Shown piece by piece: positions 51,765 to 61,976 of a stretch of 64,000 nucleotides of DNA (the stretch's first letter is position 1; every line of letters begins with the position of its first letter). The position numbers and the translations under genes were made by a program. Below the pieces are notes generated by a model. That model did not search any database and had not been told where the DNA came from. It saw only the letters and a program-made list of their open reading frames with translations. Source of the stretch: Kangiella profundi. Its GTDB lineage: Bacteria; Pseudomonadota; Gammaproteobacteria; Enterobacterales; Kangiellaceae. The stretch lies in contig NZ_CP025120.1 in NCBI RefSeq assembly GCF_002838765.1, positions 1,984,001 to 2,048,000 of the forward strand. The letters run 5' to 3'.

Positions 51765-54332
51765 TTATTTCTTTTGCCATTTAGCAGCCAGTTCCAGCGC
51801 AGGAACTGGTTTGCTGTATAGATACCCTTGAGCTACATCGCAACCAAGCGCTTTGAGAAACTCTGCATGAGATTCTTCTTCAACTCCTTCAGCAACTGTC
51901 TCTAGTCCCAATGATTTAGCCAGCTGAATAATTGCCTTGCAGATAGCCTCATCATTAGCATCCTGTCCGATATCCTTAATAAACGAACGATCAATCTTAA
52001 GCCTATCCAGAGGGAGACGTTTTAAGTAAGCCATACTGGAGTATCCCGTTCCAAAGTCGTCAACGGCCAGCTTAACGCCCATCTCCTTAAATTCAGCCAT
52101 AGCATTAGCCGCTTTCTCAGGATCCTGCATAATAGTTGATTCGGTGAGCTCTAGAAATAGTCGACTTGGTGCTAGCCCAGTTTCCTGAAACACTTCTTTT
52201 GCCTGCTTAGGTAACAGGCCAGTTTCTATTTGCTGCACAGATATATTGACGGAAACACAACCTATATTCAGCCCTGCTTTATCCCACTTGACCACCTGTT
52301 GACAGGCTTCTCGCAACACCCACAATCCAATATCACCAATTAACCCGGTTTCTTCTGCCAATGGAATGAATTTATAAGGTGGTATCAGTCCCATAGTTGG
52401 ATGTTGCCAACGGACCAGAGCTTCGACTCCAACCATTCCAATATCAGAAAAGCAAACTAAGGGCTGGTAATGAAGAACCAGTTCATCACGCTCAACTGCG
52501 ACCCTCAATGCACTTTCCAACATAAGGTTCTCATGCATTCCTTCAGCAAGCCTGTCATTGAAAAATTCAAAGCGGTTTCGACCAGCTTTTTTCGCAGAAT
52601 AACGGGCGATTTCTGCATTCTTGAGTAAAGTATCAGGATCACGTCCATCCTCAGGATAGATCGCAACTCCAATACTGGCGGTAATCATTAATTCATGTTC
52701 ATCCACTCTTAAAGGAGCTGAAAATCGCTGTATGACCTTCCGTGCAATTTTTGATACTTTCTCTACATCAACATCTTCATTAATGACGAGCACAAAATCA
52801 TCACCACCTATTCGAGCCAAAGTATCTTCCAACTTGAGAATATGCTTAAGACGCTCTGCAACACGGAGAATCACCGCATCACCAACCTGATAACTGAGCG
52901 TTTCGTTAATCTTTTTGAAGTGGTCAATATCAATGCTCAGAATCGCAAAGCTTTCATGAAATTGCTTGCTACGCTCAATAGCCTCTTCAACTCGTTCCTG
53001 TAATTTCTGGCGGTTAGGTAGATGAGTAAATGGGTCATACTGAGATAAAAACACCAAACGGTCTTCTTTTTCGTAAATATCGGTTAAATCACTCCAGGAA
53101 CCAACAATTTCAACCTTCCCTTCTTTATTGTTACCTAGCAACTGTAGTTCATCACGAATATAACGAACCTTACCCTCCTTATCATGTACCCGATATTCAT
53201 GTACTAAATGACCACTGTCAAAAATCCCACCAAACTGCTCAATGGTATTAGTACGGTCATCTTGATGCAGTACATCCTGCCACCAATTCAATTCATATAG
53301 CTCTTCGGGATCGTATCCAAATATTCTTTTGATATTGCCGCTGACCCACACCGGTCTGAAGCCACCTTCTTCCATGACTAATTGATAAAGTACAACCGGA
53401 CTGGCTTTCAATAGATGGTTAAAGCGAATGTTTGTGCGACTCAGTGTTTTTGTTCTCTTCTGAACTTGCCAGCGCAGCAATGAAGCCACACCGAACATAA
53501 TCACGATAATGGCACCACCAATGATCAATGCCCACAAAACTAGCTTTGGAATTCTGGGCTCCTGAGTAGGAACCATTGCACTTTTAAGAGCCTCGTAATA
53601 GGGAGAGTCGGGTTCCGAGCGCCACTGTTCAATATGTTTATCAATAGCGTTTAGCAAATCCCGATTGGTTCCAGCTGCTGTTACATAAAATAAGCTGGCG
53701 GGATTAAGCATAATTGGAGTTTCATGCAAGCCCAGCTCTCTTGCATGCATATTGGCATAATGGACGTTGACTATCACGGCATCCGCTCTTCCGTTTACAA
53801 CTGCCTGGAAGCCTTCGTCAAAAGTGTTCACTTCGACCGGTTTAAACCCAACCCCATAACCCATCATCATTTTCTGTAGGGCAGCTTCCTGCACTGAGTC
53901 CTTTAACACCGCAATTCGCACTCCTCTCAAATCGGGGATACCCAGTATTTCAATGTCTTTACGCGCCCAGATACCAGACCAGCTATGTGTCACGGGTAGG
54001 GTATGGAAATCATAATTCTGGTCTCTCTTTTCTGTGATGGCAACGTCAGGCATCAGGTCAATGCCATTGTTAGAAAGCATGGGTAAACAATCACTCCACT
54101 CACAGTCAACATAACTCAATTGCCAGGACTCTTCTTCTGCTATAGCTTCAATCAGTTTGATAAAAAGTCCGTCAGGTTCGTCTTCCGCATTTCGATAAAT
54201 CTTAGGAGAGTTTTGATAAAGTCCGACACGAACCTCACGCCCACCATCAGAACCAGAGCCCTGAAATTGGAATATCATGGCAATGGTTAATAGACAAACA
54301 AAAACCGCGCTAATTACGACTTTATAGATCAT
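51765..54332 (-). CDS. SBP3-PAS-GGDEF-EAL membrane c-di-GMP enzyme
   Basis: 855 aa. N-terminal helix, then a periplasmic type-3 solute-binding domain (about 30-270: VRVGLYQNSPKIYRNAEDEPDGLF), second helix (LVLWALIIGGAIIVIMFGVASLL), PAS (310-430), GGDEF with variant loop RIGGDDF, and EAL (about 600-850). The EAL is intact: VEALVRWQHP, DDFGTGYSSMAYLKRLPLDRLKIDRSFI and AEGVEEE. So it is at least a phosphodiesterase, possibly sensing a small ligand. ATG at 54332 with GGAG upstream; one base after the upstream stop, so co-translated with the DGC. Confidence 0.92.
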   Translation of the reverse strand: MIYKVVISAVFVCLLTIAMIFQFQGSGSDGGREVRVGLYQNSPKIYRNAEDEPDGLFIKLIEAIAEEESWQLSYVDCEWSDCLPMLSNNGIDLMPDVAITEKRDQNYDFHTLPVTHSWSGIWARKDIEILGIPDLRGVRIAVLKDSVQEAALQKMMMGYGVGFKPVEVNTFDEGFQAVVNGRADAVIVNVHYANMHARELGLHETPIMLNPASLFYVTAAGTNRDLLNAIDKHIEQWRSEPDSPYYEALKSAMVPTQEPRIPKLVLWALIIGGAIIVIMFGVASLLRWQVQKRTKTLSRTNIRFNHLLKASPVVLYQLVMEEGGFRPVWVSGNIKRIFGYDPEELYELNWWQDVLHQDDRTNTIEQFGGIFDSGHLVHEYRVHDKEGKVRYIRDELQLLGNNKEGKVEIVGSWSDLTDIYEKEDRLVFLSQYDPFTHLPNRQKLQERVEEAIERSKQFHESFAILSIDIDHFKKINETLSYQVGDAVILRVAERLKHILKLEDTLARIGGDDFVLVINEDVDVEKVSKIARKVIQRFSAPLRVDEHELMITASIGVAIYPEDGRDPDTLLKNAEIARYSAKKAGRNRFEFFNDRLAEGMHENLMLESALRVAVERDELVLHYQPLVCFSDIGMVGVEALVRWQHPTMGLIPPYKFIPLAEETGLIGDIGLWVLREACQQVVKWDKAGLNIGCVSVNISVQQIETGLLPKQAKEVFQETGLAPSRLFLELTESTIMQDPEKAANAMAEFKEMGVKLAVDDFGTGYSSMAYLKRLPLDRLKIDRSFIKDIGQDANDEAICKAIIQLAKSLGLETVAEGVEEESHAEFLKALGCDVAQGYLYSKPVPALELAAKWQKK

Positions 54333-54333
54333 A

Positions 54334-55755
54334 CTATTCTCCGTCCCCCTCAGAGCGCTCGACCTCAACTCTATTTCGGCCTTTATCCTTAGCTTGATAA
54401 AGTAGTTGGTCTGCTCTATGTAGCCACTTCTTAACTGTGTCTACTTTGGGTTGATATTGAGCAAGCCCGATACTGATTGTTAAATTTATTGTCTGATTAT
54501 TATAAGTAACAGGGCTGTCTTCTATATATTCCCGCAAACGCTCCGCAACTTTTATTGATGATGATAGTTCAGTTTCAGGTAATAAAAGTGCAAACTCTTC
54601 TCCGCCAATTCTTCCTAACAGGTCTGAGGGGCGCATAATTTCTTTACTCAGCCGTACAAACTCCTTCAAAACCTTATCGCCGGCCTGATGTCCGTATTCA
54701 TCATTAACGTTCTTAAACTGGTCAAAGTCGATGACCATCATGCTTAAATCAGTACCATTACGATTGGCGCGAGAAATTTCCTCTTCTGCGCGGTTCATAA
54801 ACTCACGCCGATTGGCGATTCCTGTTAATGAATCAGTGGCAGCTAATTGTTCGAGCTTTTGATTAACCTGCTGTAACTCTTGCAAGGCTCTTTCGGTCTT
54901 TTTCTTCTCTTGAATAATTTGCTTAAAGAGATCACTTTGGCTGTAAATTGTTTTAAAAGAACCCGTAGTAAGAAAAGCTTGGACAACTCCATAGCTTAGC
55001 AATAAAAAGCCTGCCGCAAATATAATATGTGCTAACCACCATTGATGATCCCAAACAGTAGCAATTGAGAATGACCAGCAGGACAGTGCAAACCAGACCA
55101 TCGCTATAGAGTAAAGCAAGGGGATATAGCCTCGGATTCTCTGCACCAGCATCCAAAGAACACTTCCGATAAACATGCTTAACGAAACGTATTCAGCTAA
55201 CAACAGCCACCAATTCAAATCTAATGATGTTGATTTAGCCACCCAATAGATAGCTACACTAATTACTACAAAAATTGCTGTAGCAACCCACAAGCCTTTA
55301 CTAGTGGTTTGCTCGGGCTTTATCATTTCGCCAAATTTTAGCATTGCTACCAGGAAACAGAAGGATAGAACAAGTCTTGAGGCTGGGCCAAAGAGGACAA
55401 ACAACCAGACGTTGTCAGCCCCATGATGAGTTAGAAAACCGTGTGGAGCATAAACAATGGTGAACCCCCAAAAGCCAAACACCAGCCACTTTAATAGCAC
55501 TTCACCCGTCGCCACATAACAACGCCATGTTATGTAACTCAAAAAGGCGCTAACCAGCACCGCCATAGTTATGGCAATCACGTGGAAGGTATGCGCTATA
55601 AAAACATCGTCAGGAGCAATTTCGGAATCGATATAAAGTATCAGCAGGATTGGCAGAAGTGCCAAAGTGGTGAGTAACAGTCGTATATACCCGGAAGCAA
55701 CCAACTTCACAGCATTGTGTTTGATTTGGTCTTGATTCAACAGCAACTCCTTCAA
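54334..55755 (-). CDS. Membrane-bound diguanylate cyclase
   Basis: 473 aa. Eight or so membrane helices over residues 20-270 (for example HTFHVIAITMAVLVSAFLSYI), a short coiled coil (KKKTERALQELQQVNQKLEQLAATD), then GGDEF domain at about 305-465. Active site GGEEF is intact and the inhibitory RxxD (RPSD) lies five residues before GGEEF, so product inhibition is expected. Synthesises c-di-GMP. Directly paired with the EAL protein, giving opposing activities in one operon. Confidence 0.94.
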   Translation of the reverse strand: MKELLLNQDQIKHNAVKLVASGYIRLLLTTLALLPILLILYIDSEIAPDDVFIAHTFHVIAITMAVLVSAFLSYITWRCYVATGEVLLKWLVFGFWGFTIVYAPHGFLTHHGADNVWLFVLFGPASRLVLSFCFLVAMLKFGEMIKPEQTTSKGLWVATAIFVVISVAIYWVAKSTSLDLNWWLLLAEYVSLSMFIGSVLWMLVQRIRGYIPLLYSIAMVWFALSCWSFSIATVWDHQWWLAHIIFAAGFLLLSYGVVQAFLTTGSFKTIYSQSDLFKQIIQEKKKTERALQELQQVNQKLEQLAATDSLTGIANRREFMNRAEEEISRANRNGTDLSMMVIDFDQFKNVNDEYGHQAGDKVLKEFVRLSKEIMRPSDLLGRIGGEEFALLLPETELSSSIKVAERLREYIEDSPVTYNNQTINLTISIGLAQYQPKVDTVKKWLHRADQLLYQAKDKGRNRVEVERSEGDGE

Positions 55756-55858
55756 CCCGACTTTAGTAAATTGTTATTTACTTCTATGCCAAGGTACTGA
55801 TTTTATTGATATGGAGCAAGTCTAGCATCTACCAAACAACAACCACTTACAATAACTT

Positions 55859-55888
55859 TTGTGAATTTTTTCATGAAATCGTTACAAT
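55859..55888 (+). promoter_or_regulatory. Promoter of the Ca2+/Na+ antiporter gene
   Basis: TTGTGA and TACAAT separated by 18 bp, 64 bp before the ATG. Confidence 0.5.
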
Positions 55889-55951
55889 AGCCGGCATTTA
55901 CATGCTCAGAACAGACTGAGCCAATAAACAATACTCATTGATAGGACCACT

Positions 55952-56920
55952 ATGCTTGTTGCCATACTTGCCGTTATTGCTGGATTAGCCTTATTAGTCT
56001 GGAGTGCCGATCGCTTTGTTGACGGAGCCGCCTCCACAGCTCGTCACTTTGGAATGCCTTCCTTGCTAATCGGTATGGTTATTGTTGGCTTTGGTACTTC
56101 GGCGCCAGAAATGGTGGTTTCAGCTCTAGCCGCCGGCCAAGGCAATCCCGGCATTGCGCTCGGTAATGCATTTGGTTCTAACATCACTAACATTGCACTT
56201 ATTCTTGGTTTAACGGCCGTCATCAGTCCAATCGCTGTCCACTCAAAGATCCTGCGCAAAGAAATGCCATTGCTAATGCTGATGACCATTCTGGTTATTG
56301 GCCTGCTCTGGGATCTCGACATCTCGCGCTGGGACGCTATCATCTTACTGTTAGGTTTTGCCGGTTTTATGGGTTGGTCTATCTGGCAAGGCATGCAGAA
56401 AAAGCATGATACCTTGGCAAAGGAAGTCGAATTGGAAGTCAGCCAACACACCATGCCGCTTAAAACCGCTATATTCTGGCTAGTGGTTGGCTTGGTCATA
56501 TTGGTTGCCAGCTCACGACTGCTAGTCTGGGGAGCCGTCGAAATCGCGCAAGCCTTTGGCGTGAGCGATATCATCATCGGCCTGACCATCATTGCAGTAG
56601 GTACTTCACTACCAGAGCTAGCCTCCTCGATTATTGCCATTCGAAAAAACGAACATGACCTTGCTCTCGGTAATGTAATTGGCTCTAACCTGTTTAACAC
56701 TCTGGCTGTTGTCGGTATTGCCGGAGCTATTCATCCTCTGGCAGTTGAACCAGAAGTTCTTTGGCGTGACGCCATGTTTATGGGTATTTTGACCTTATCA
56801 CTTTTCATTGTCGGATATGGATTCAGAGGCGAAGGCCGCATCAATAGAATTGAGGGCGCAATACTGCTGGCAGCCTATGTCGGTTACACAGCCTATCTGA
56901 TTCGCTCAGTGTTCCTGTAA
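55952..56920 (+). CDS. Calcium/sodium antiporter (CaCA family, YrbG-like)
   Basis: 322 aa, about ten helices in two inverted repeats. Signature alpha repeats: VGFGTSAPEMVVSALAAG and AVGTSLPELASSIIAI, each with a GNAFGSNITN / GNVIGSNLFN partner. Exchanges Na+ for Ca2+ at the inner membrane. Stops 2 bp from the convergent efflux operon. Confidence 0.95.
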   Translation: MLVAILAVIAGLALLVWSADRFVDGAASTARHFGMPSLLIGMVIVGFGTSAPEMVVSALAAGQGNPGIALGNAFGSNITNIALILGLTAVISPIAVHSKILRKEMPLLMLMTILVIGLLWDLDISRWDAIILLLGFAGFMGWSIWQGMQKKHDTLAKEVELEVSQHTMPLKTAIFWLVVGLVILVASSRLLVWGAVEIAQAFGVSDIIIGLTIIAVGTSLPELASSIIAIRKNEHDLALGNVIGSNLFNTLAVVGIAGAIHPLAVEPEVLWRDAMFMGILTLSLFIVGYGFRGEGRINRIEGAILLAAYVGYTAYLIRSVFL

Positions 56921-56922
56921 GT

Positions 56923-58380
56923 TCACTGAGTATCGGATTGCGACAGACCAGGTTCGGCACCCATTGCCAGGTAAAGTGAAACACTATTGATTAATTGTTG
57001 TGATTGAGCATCGATCAACTGCATTTTTGTCGATAAGTATTGTTGTTGCGCTAACAGCAGCTCAATATAACTGGCCGCTCCGAGCTCATGACGTCTTGCT
57101 GTAATCTGCATGGCCTCTTCTGAGCTCTGGCTGGAATGAGCTAACATTTGCAACTTTTGCGCATCGTTCTCAAGCTGACGTAAGGTGTCTGCAACTTCAC
57201 GCAACGCCTCCAGAACCACATATTGGTAATTACTGGTGGCCGCCTTAAATTCAGCTAAAGCCGCCCGCTTTTCAGCTGGCAATACAGGGTTGAAAAGAGG
57301 TTGTGTTAATTGTCCTATCAAAGACCACACCGCAGATTCACTGCTGAACAGCAAACCAGTTGATAGTGCCTGCGAACCTATTTGTCCATTCAAATTAATG
57401 CTTGGGTACATATTGGCAATGGCTACGCCATACTCGGCATTGGCTGCCTGCATAAGTGATTCAGCAGCCTGAATATCAGGCCGTTGGCGAACCAGCTCTG
57501 AAGGCACAATCAGTGGCAAGCCTTCCGGCAATTTAAAATCCTGTAGAGTAAATTCAGCAGCAATTTCAGAGCCCGGGTTTTCACCAGCCATAGTGGCTAA
57601 CAGATGCTCGGTCTTTTGAATTTGATTGCGCAATACTGGAATATTGGCACGCGTCAGTTCAACTTCAGACTGCAACATCAACACTTCATGTTTTGAAACC
57701 TGACCTAATTCAAGTTGCTGCTTAACGATATCAAGCTGCTGCTCCTGCTTTGCCACCAGCTGCTCAGTAACTTCCAGCTGACTTCTTAATTTAGCCTGAT
57801 TAACTGCGGTATTAATTACCGTTGCTACCAAAGCCAACTGCGTTGCTTCCAGCTCATAACGCTGATAATCCACTCGAGAAGCCAGCGCTTCCAGGGCGCG
57901 ACTGTTGCCACTCGCCAAATCCAGTTGATAGCTAACATTTACACCAGCGTTGTAAATACTAAATTCCTGTGGCGAAGCCTGCTGTCCAAAAACTCCGGGA
58001 TTAAATCTTTGTCTTTGTGCGCTGATATTGGCATCAACTTTAGGGTAACGGGTAGTGCCAACACGTGCCTGATACAATTCTTCGGCACTGCGTAATTGTG
58101 CGCTGGCGGCTAATAAACTTGGGTTTTGAGCTAAAACTTTTTCGACTAAAAGATTGAGAGAATCTGAATTAAACTGGCTCCACCACTGCTGCCCAGTTGC
58201 ATCAACCCACTGCAAAGTTTGGCCAGTGGCCAATTCTTTGTTGCTTCCTACCACAAAGGAATCATCACTAGCTATGTATTGAGAGATTGATGGCGGTTCA
58301 GGCTCTTTAAAGTCTGGAGTCACAGCGCAGGAAGCTGCCGTTGATAGTAACAATAAAGCAAAAGGAAAGCGGATATTCAT
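56923..58380 (-). CDS. Outer-membrane efflux lipoprotein, NodT/OprM family
   Basis: 485 aa. Lipoprotein signal FALLLLSTAASC (lipid Cys about residue 18). OEP repeats: LVEKVLAQNPSLLAASAQLRSAEELYQA and RPDIQAAESLMQAANAEYGVAIANMYPSINL, the RND/MacB outer channel pattern. Last gene of the TetR-controlled operon, 6 bp after the cytochrome gene. Confidence 0.93.
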   Translation of the reverse strand: MNIRFPFALLLLSTAASCAVTPDFKEPEPPSISQYIASDDSFVVGSNKELATGQTLQWVDATGQQWWSQFNSDSLNLLVEKVLAQNPSLLAASAQLRSAEELYQARVGTTRYPKVDANISAQRQRFNPGVFGQQASPQEFSIYNAGVNVSYQLDLASGNSRALEALASRVDYQRYELEATQLALVATVINTAVNQAKLRSQLEVTEQLVAKQEQQLDIVKQQLELGQVSKHEVLMLQSEVELTRANIPVLRNQIQKTEHLLATMAGENPGSEIAAEFTLQDFKLPEGLPLIVPSELVRQRPDIQAAESLMQAANAEYGVAIANMYPSINLNGQIGSQALSTGLLFSSESAVWSLIGQLTQPLFNPVLPAEKRAALAEFKAATSNYQYVVLEALREVADTLRQLENDAQKLQMLAHSSQSSEEAMQITARRHELGAASYIELLLAQQQYLSTKMQLIDAQSQQLINSVSLYLAMGAEPGLSQSDTQ

Positions 58381-58386
58381 CAGCGG

Positions 58387-58863
58387 CTACCTATAAAAGT
58401 GATCCACAAAAGGCTGTTTGAATTTTTGGTGGCAGGCGACGCAGGACTGCAACAAATCTGCATAGGTTTTTATTACTGCATCACCATCATTTTTTTCTGC
58501 AACTTTTTTTAACATCATTGCAGTATCGTGCGTTACACCATCCAGACTCTTAAATGCTCCAGCATCCGAGCCCATGAAAGATAAGATACGCATTTTTTCA
58601 GTCATAGGCGGCTCATCATGATCAGCAACCAAGGGAGCAATCTCAGCAACTGTCGCCAGGTCTTCGCGAATAATCGCGCTGGCAATACGCTGCATATTAA
58701 GCTCTAAATCCTGCATAATTAAGCGCAATGCCATTGGCTCCGAGTCACTTTGCTCAACAGCCTGTTTTTCTACTGCACTCAACTGCGAGGGAAGACTACA
58801 TAGGCCAATAGCCGCACTGATAAGCAGTGTTTTTACGCTCATTGCTAAATTTAGTTTATTCAT
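58387..58863 (-). CDS. Periplasmic cytochrome c'-like heme protein
   Basis: 158 aa. Signal peptide SVKTLLISAAIGLCSLPSQLSA. Four-helix bundle pattern with the heme-binding motif CVACHQKF at the very C-terminus, as in cytochrome c'/c556. The fold binds NO or acts in electron transfer in known members. Its place between the ABC ATPase and the outer-membrane channel in an efflux operon is unusual. Confidence 0.85.
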   Translation of the reverse strand: MNKLNLAMSVKTLLISAAIGLCSLPSQLSAVEKQAVEQSDSEPMALRLIMQDLELNMQRIASAIIREDLATVAEIAPLVADHDEPPMTEKMRILSFMGSDAGAFKSLDGVTHDTAMMLKKVAEKNDGDAVIKTYADLLQSCVACHQKFKQPFVDHFYR

Positions 58864-58880
58864 ATTACTGTCCTCTTCGT

Positions 58881-59594
58881 TTATATATCAAAGGCTCTGC
58901 CCTCGCCTTTTTCTTCGTATGTTACTCCATCACGAATGTGATAGATTCGTTTAAAAGTTGGAATGATTTTTTCATCATGGGTTACAACAATAATGGCTGT
59001 TTCAAATTTCTTTGCCATGTCATTCAGAATTTTTATCACAGCCAATGCTCGCTCACTGTCCAGCGGTGCTGTTGGTTCATCCGCCAAAATTACAGGGGGC
59101 CGATTAACTAGACCTCTGGCTATGGCAACCCTTTGTTGCTCGCCACCGGATAGTTGTGAGGGCATGGCCTTCGCTCTATGTTGAACATCAAGTGCTTCTA
59201 ACAATGCTAAAGCACTACTTCGAGCTTGCTTATTTGCCACTCCTGCCAACATTGGTGGCAGTGCGACGTTATCGGTCACATCCAGAAAAGGAATCAGATA
59301 CGGTGCCTGAAAAACAAAGCCGATTTTGTCTCGTCGCAAAGCTCGAATATCTCTCACTTTCCATTCGTCATCGTAAATGACTTCATCGCCCAGAATCATT
59401 GTTCCTGCCGAAGGCTCAATCACGGCTCCCAAACATTTAAGCAAGGTGCTTTTTCCTGAACCGGATGGACCAATTAATCCAACCACCTCGCCAGGCGCAA
59501 CGACCATGTCGACCTCTTTTAGCGCATCAACAGCCGTGTCTCCCGAACCATATCGCTTTCTTAATCCTTCGATACGAATACCTTTACCGCTCAT
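58881..59594 (-). CDS. ABC transporter ATPase, MacB/LolD-like
   Basis: 237 aa. Walker A GPSGSGKSTLLK, signature LSGGEQQRVAIARG, Walker B VILADEPTAPLD, switch TVVTHD-type (VVTHDEKI). ATG at 59594 with GGAGG five nt upstream; one base from the permease stop. Drives the permease below it. Confidence 0.94.
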   Translation of the reverse strand: MSGKGIRIEGLRKRYGSGDTAVDALKEVDMVVAPGEVVGLIGPSGSGKSTLLKCLGAVIEPSAGTMILGDEVIYDDEWKVRDIRALRRDKIGFVFQAPYLIPFLDVTDNVALPPMLAGVANKQARSSALALLEALDVQHRAKAMPSQLSGGEQQRVAIARGLVNRPPVILADEPTAPLDSERALAVIKILNDMAKKFETAIIVVTHDEKIIPTFKRIYHIRDGVTYEEKGEGRAFDI

Positions 59595-59595
59595 C

Positions 59596-60798
59596 CTAAC
59601 CTCCCACCGCTTCTGCCGGATCAACTTTCAGTGCGGCCCGAATGGCAATAATGCTCGATAAAATACAAATGATGACCACAGCAACAAACCCTGCTGCCGA
59701 GTCCATGGGTTCCAGCAACACATATTTTGGAAAAGCCGGTGCACCAAAGGTCGCTGAAATCTTCCCAACGACAAACCCGATGACTCCTAGTGCAATGGCC
59801 TGCTGTAATATCATGCCGGCAATGGTTCGGTTGCGGGTGCCAATTAATTTCAACACTGCAATTTCACGAATCTTTCCTAATGTCAGTGTGTAAATAATAA
59901 ATGCTACAATTGCCGCACTTACTACTGCTAAAATCGCAAGAAACATTCCAATCTGTTTTGACGATGTAGCAATCATCTTGCCAATCAGAATGCCTTCCAT
60001 ATCCTCGCGCGTATAAACCGTCAATCGCTTCCACCTTTCGATTGCCTGAGCAACCTCTTCGGGTGAATAGCCATTTTTAACCTGCACCAGAACCGAGTTA
60101 ACGTATGGATTATTGGTCTGTGATTTATTTAGAGCCTCCAGTAATCCCGGCGTACCCGGCTGAGAAAATTCTGGGTTTTGTGCATTACGGCGGCGTTGCT
60201 CGAGGATGGCATCATTGTCCTTTAAGAACTGGGCTTCCTGTGCATCTTTAAGGGGAATAAAGACCATAGGGTCACCGTTTGATGACACCATCCTGCGAGT
60301 CAAGCCTACAACCTTATATTGATTACGACGGATCTGTAGCGTATCGCCCACTTTAAAACCTGTTGCTATATCAGCTACAGCTTCATAGTGGCCGCGGGTA
60401 ATTTGTCTACCATCAATTAAATATGGCGGCCAACCTGGTTGACCGGGCTGCCCTGCAGCAATACCTGAAATCATGCTACGCACATCTCGATCACCATGCC
60501 TGACCTGCATCGTCAGGTAAGTGACATTGGCAGTACGCGCGACTCCGGGCATACTCTGAATGCCACGCCATTCGTCGTCATAGATGCTGGATGATTCTGC
60601 ATAGGGCCCGAGCGTATTTTTTTGTACCACCCAAAGATCAGCGCCACTGTTATCCAGCAATACTTTGGCATCATCGACCATGCCGCGATATACGCCTGCC
60701 ATAATTAGAGTCACCCCTATTAACAGACCAAGACCAAAGCCTGTGAACACAAACTTGCCCCAGGAATGCAGAATGTCACGACCAGCCAGACTGATCAT
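59596..60798 (-). CDS. ABC transporter permease, MacB/FtsX type
   Basis: 400 aa. One N-terminal helix (FVFTGFGLGLLIGVTLIMAG), a large periplasmic domain (about 45-265), then three helices (FLAILAVVSAAIVAFIIYTL, ILQQAIALGVIGFVVG, VAVVIICILSSIIAI): FtsX topology. Overlaps the fusion-protein gene by 4 nt. Confidence 0.92.
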   Translation of the reverse strand: MISLAGRDILHSWGKFVFTGFGLGLLIGVTLIMAGVYRGMVDDAKVLLDNSGADLWVVQKNTLGPYAESSSIYDDEWRGIQSMPGVARTANVTYLTMQVRHGDRDVRSMISGIAAGQPGQPGWPPYLIDGRQITRGHYEAVADIATGFKVGDTLQIRRNQYKVVGLTRRMVSSNGDPMVFIPLKDAQEAQFLKDNDAILEQRRRNAQNPEFSQPGTPGLLEALNKSQTNNPYVNSVLVQVKNGYSPEEVAQAIERWKRLTVYTREDMEGILIGKMIATSSKQIGMFLAILAVVSAAIVAFIIYTLTLGKIREIAVLKLIGTRNRTIAGMILQQAIALGVIGFVVGKISATFGAPAFPKYVLLEPMDSAAGFVAVVIICILSSIIAIRAALKVDPAEAVGG

Positions 60799-61976
60799 TT
60801 TGCTTCACCAGCCAGTTGTTCGACCATTTTGATACGGCTATTGGCAGCCAGCGCTTTTTCGCTATAAAGCACCACAGAATCACCCACCGACAGTCCGCTT
60901 TTAATCTCCACCAGGCCGTCTAAACCTGTGGCTCCAATAGAAACAGGAGCATACTCAAGATCACCATCAACAATCTTCCAGACACCCAGCTCACCATCAA
61001 TTCGTTTTAATGCCGCATTAGGTATCACTGCATTGGCAGGCAATGCCTCCATCTCAATGGTTACTTCCGCCAACTCTCCGATTGGGGGCAATGGTTCAGG
61101 TAAATCGTCAAAAGTTATCTTGGCCAAGAACTCTTCCGTTACAACATCAGCAATAGGTTCAACTCGATAAATTTCACCGAGCAATTCCTGATTGGATTTG
61201 GAGCGCAACTTGATATGAGCTTTTAACCCTGTATTCAGTCCTGTTGCGTGAATTTGATCAAAGCGTACATTCAACCAGATATCCGAAGGGTTAATGATTT
61301 CTAAAACCGGCTGCCCAGCAACTACCGTTGTGCCAGGTTCAGCACCTCTGCTAACTATAAATCCATCCACCGGACTAATCAGTTCCAGATTATATTGCTG
61401 CGCCTTCATCGCTTCCTGCTCGGCTTCTTGTCGCAACAACTCCTGCTTAGCGGCAGCAAGGCCTGCTTCTGCAACCCGAAATTCTTGCTCTTTTAGCGCA
61501 AACTGTTCTTCACTAATGGAGTCACTTGCCAGCAATTTCTGGTATCGCTCAAACTGATTATTAGCAAATTGATACCGGCTCTGCGCCTCGGCTAACTGAG
61601 CTTTTGAACGCATCAAGGCCGATTGCTGGGCTTGCATCCGCTGTTCTAAATCCACCGGGTCCATAACACCCAGTAATTGCCCTTTTGATACCTGTTCACC
61701 AATATCAACTTCGAGCATTTTTACTCTTCCTGGCACCGTTGGCCCAACTTTATAACGGTAGCGTGCTTCAACAGTGCCAATGCCGAATAAGGCCGGCGAA
61801 ATGCTTGCCTGAGTCACTTTCGTTTCGGTGACTAAAATCGGAGAAAGGGGACCTGAGCGCAGAATCACATAGAAGAATAGCAGTGCTAGCGGCAGCATAA
61901 TTGCTACCAATGCGATTGTGCGCTTGTGTTCAAATAGCTTACTAAGCCGAATACTCTTAAGAAATGTCTGCTTCAT
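60795..61976 (-). CDS. Periplasmic adaptor (membrane fusion protein), HlyD/RND type
   Basis: 393 aa. N-terminal anchor (IALVAIMLPLALLFFYVIL), barrel-sandwich lipoyl halves VGPTVPGRVKMLEVDIGEQVSKGQLLGVMDP and ISPVDGFIVSRGAEPGTTVVAGQPVLEI, with an alpha-hairpin between (about 95-175). Couples the ABC permease to the outer-membrane channel. Overlaps tetR by 4 nt (ATGA). Confidence 0.94.
   Translation of the reverse strand: MKQTFLKSIRLSKLFEHKRTIALVAIMLPLALLFFYVILRSGPLSPILVTETKVTQASISPALFGIGTVEARYRYKVGPTVPGRVKMLEVDIGEQVSKGQLLGVMDPVDLEQRMQAQQSALMRSKAQLAEAQSRYQFANNQFERYQKLLASDSISEEQFALKEQEFRVAEAGLAAAKQELLRQEAEQEAMKAQQYNLELISPVDGFIVSRGAEPGTTVVAGQPVLEIINPSDIWLNVRFDQIHATGLNTGLKAHIKLRSKSNQELLGEIYRVEPIADVVTEEFLAKITFDDLPEPLPPIGELAEVTIEMEALPANAVIPNAALKRIDGELGVWKIVDGDLEYAPVSIGATGLDGLVEIKSGLSVGDSVVLYSEKALAANSRIKMVEQLAGEAK

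Noticed and set aside
56044..56700. 218-aa ORF antisense to the Ca2+/Na+ antiporter
   Set aside because: Lies wholly inside a clear family gene on the other strand, with no Shine-Dalgarno and an unnatural composition.
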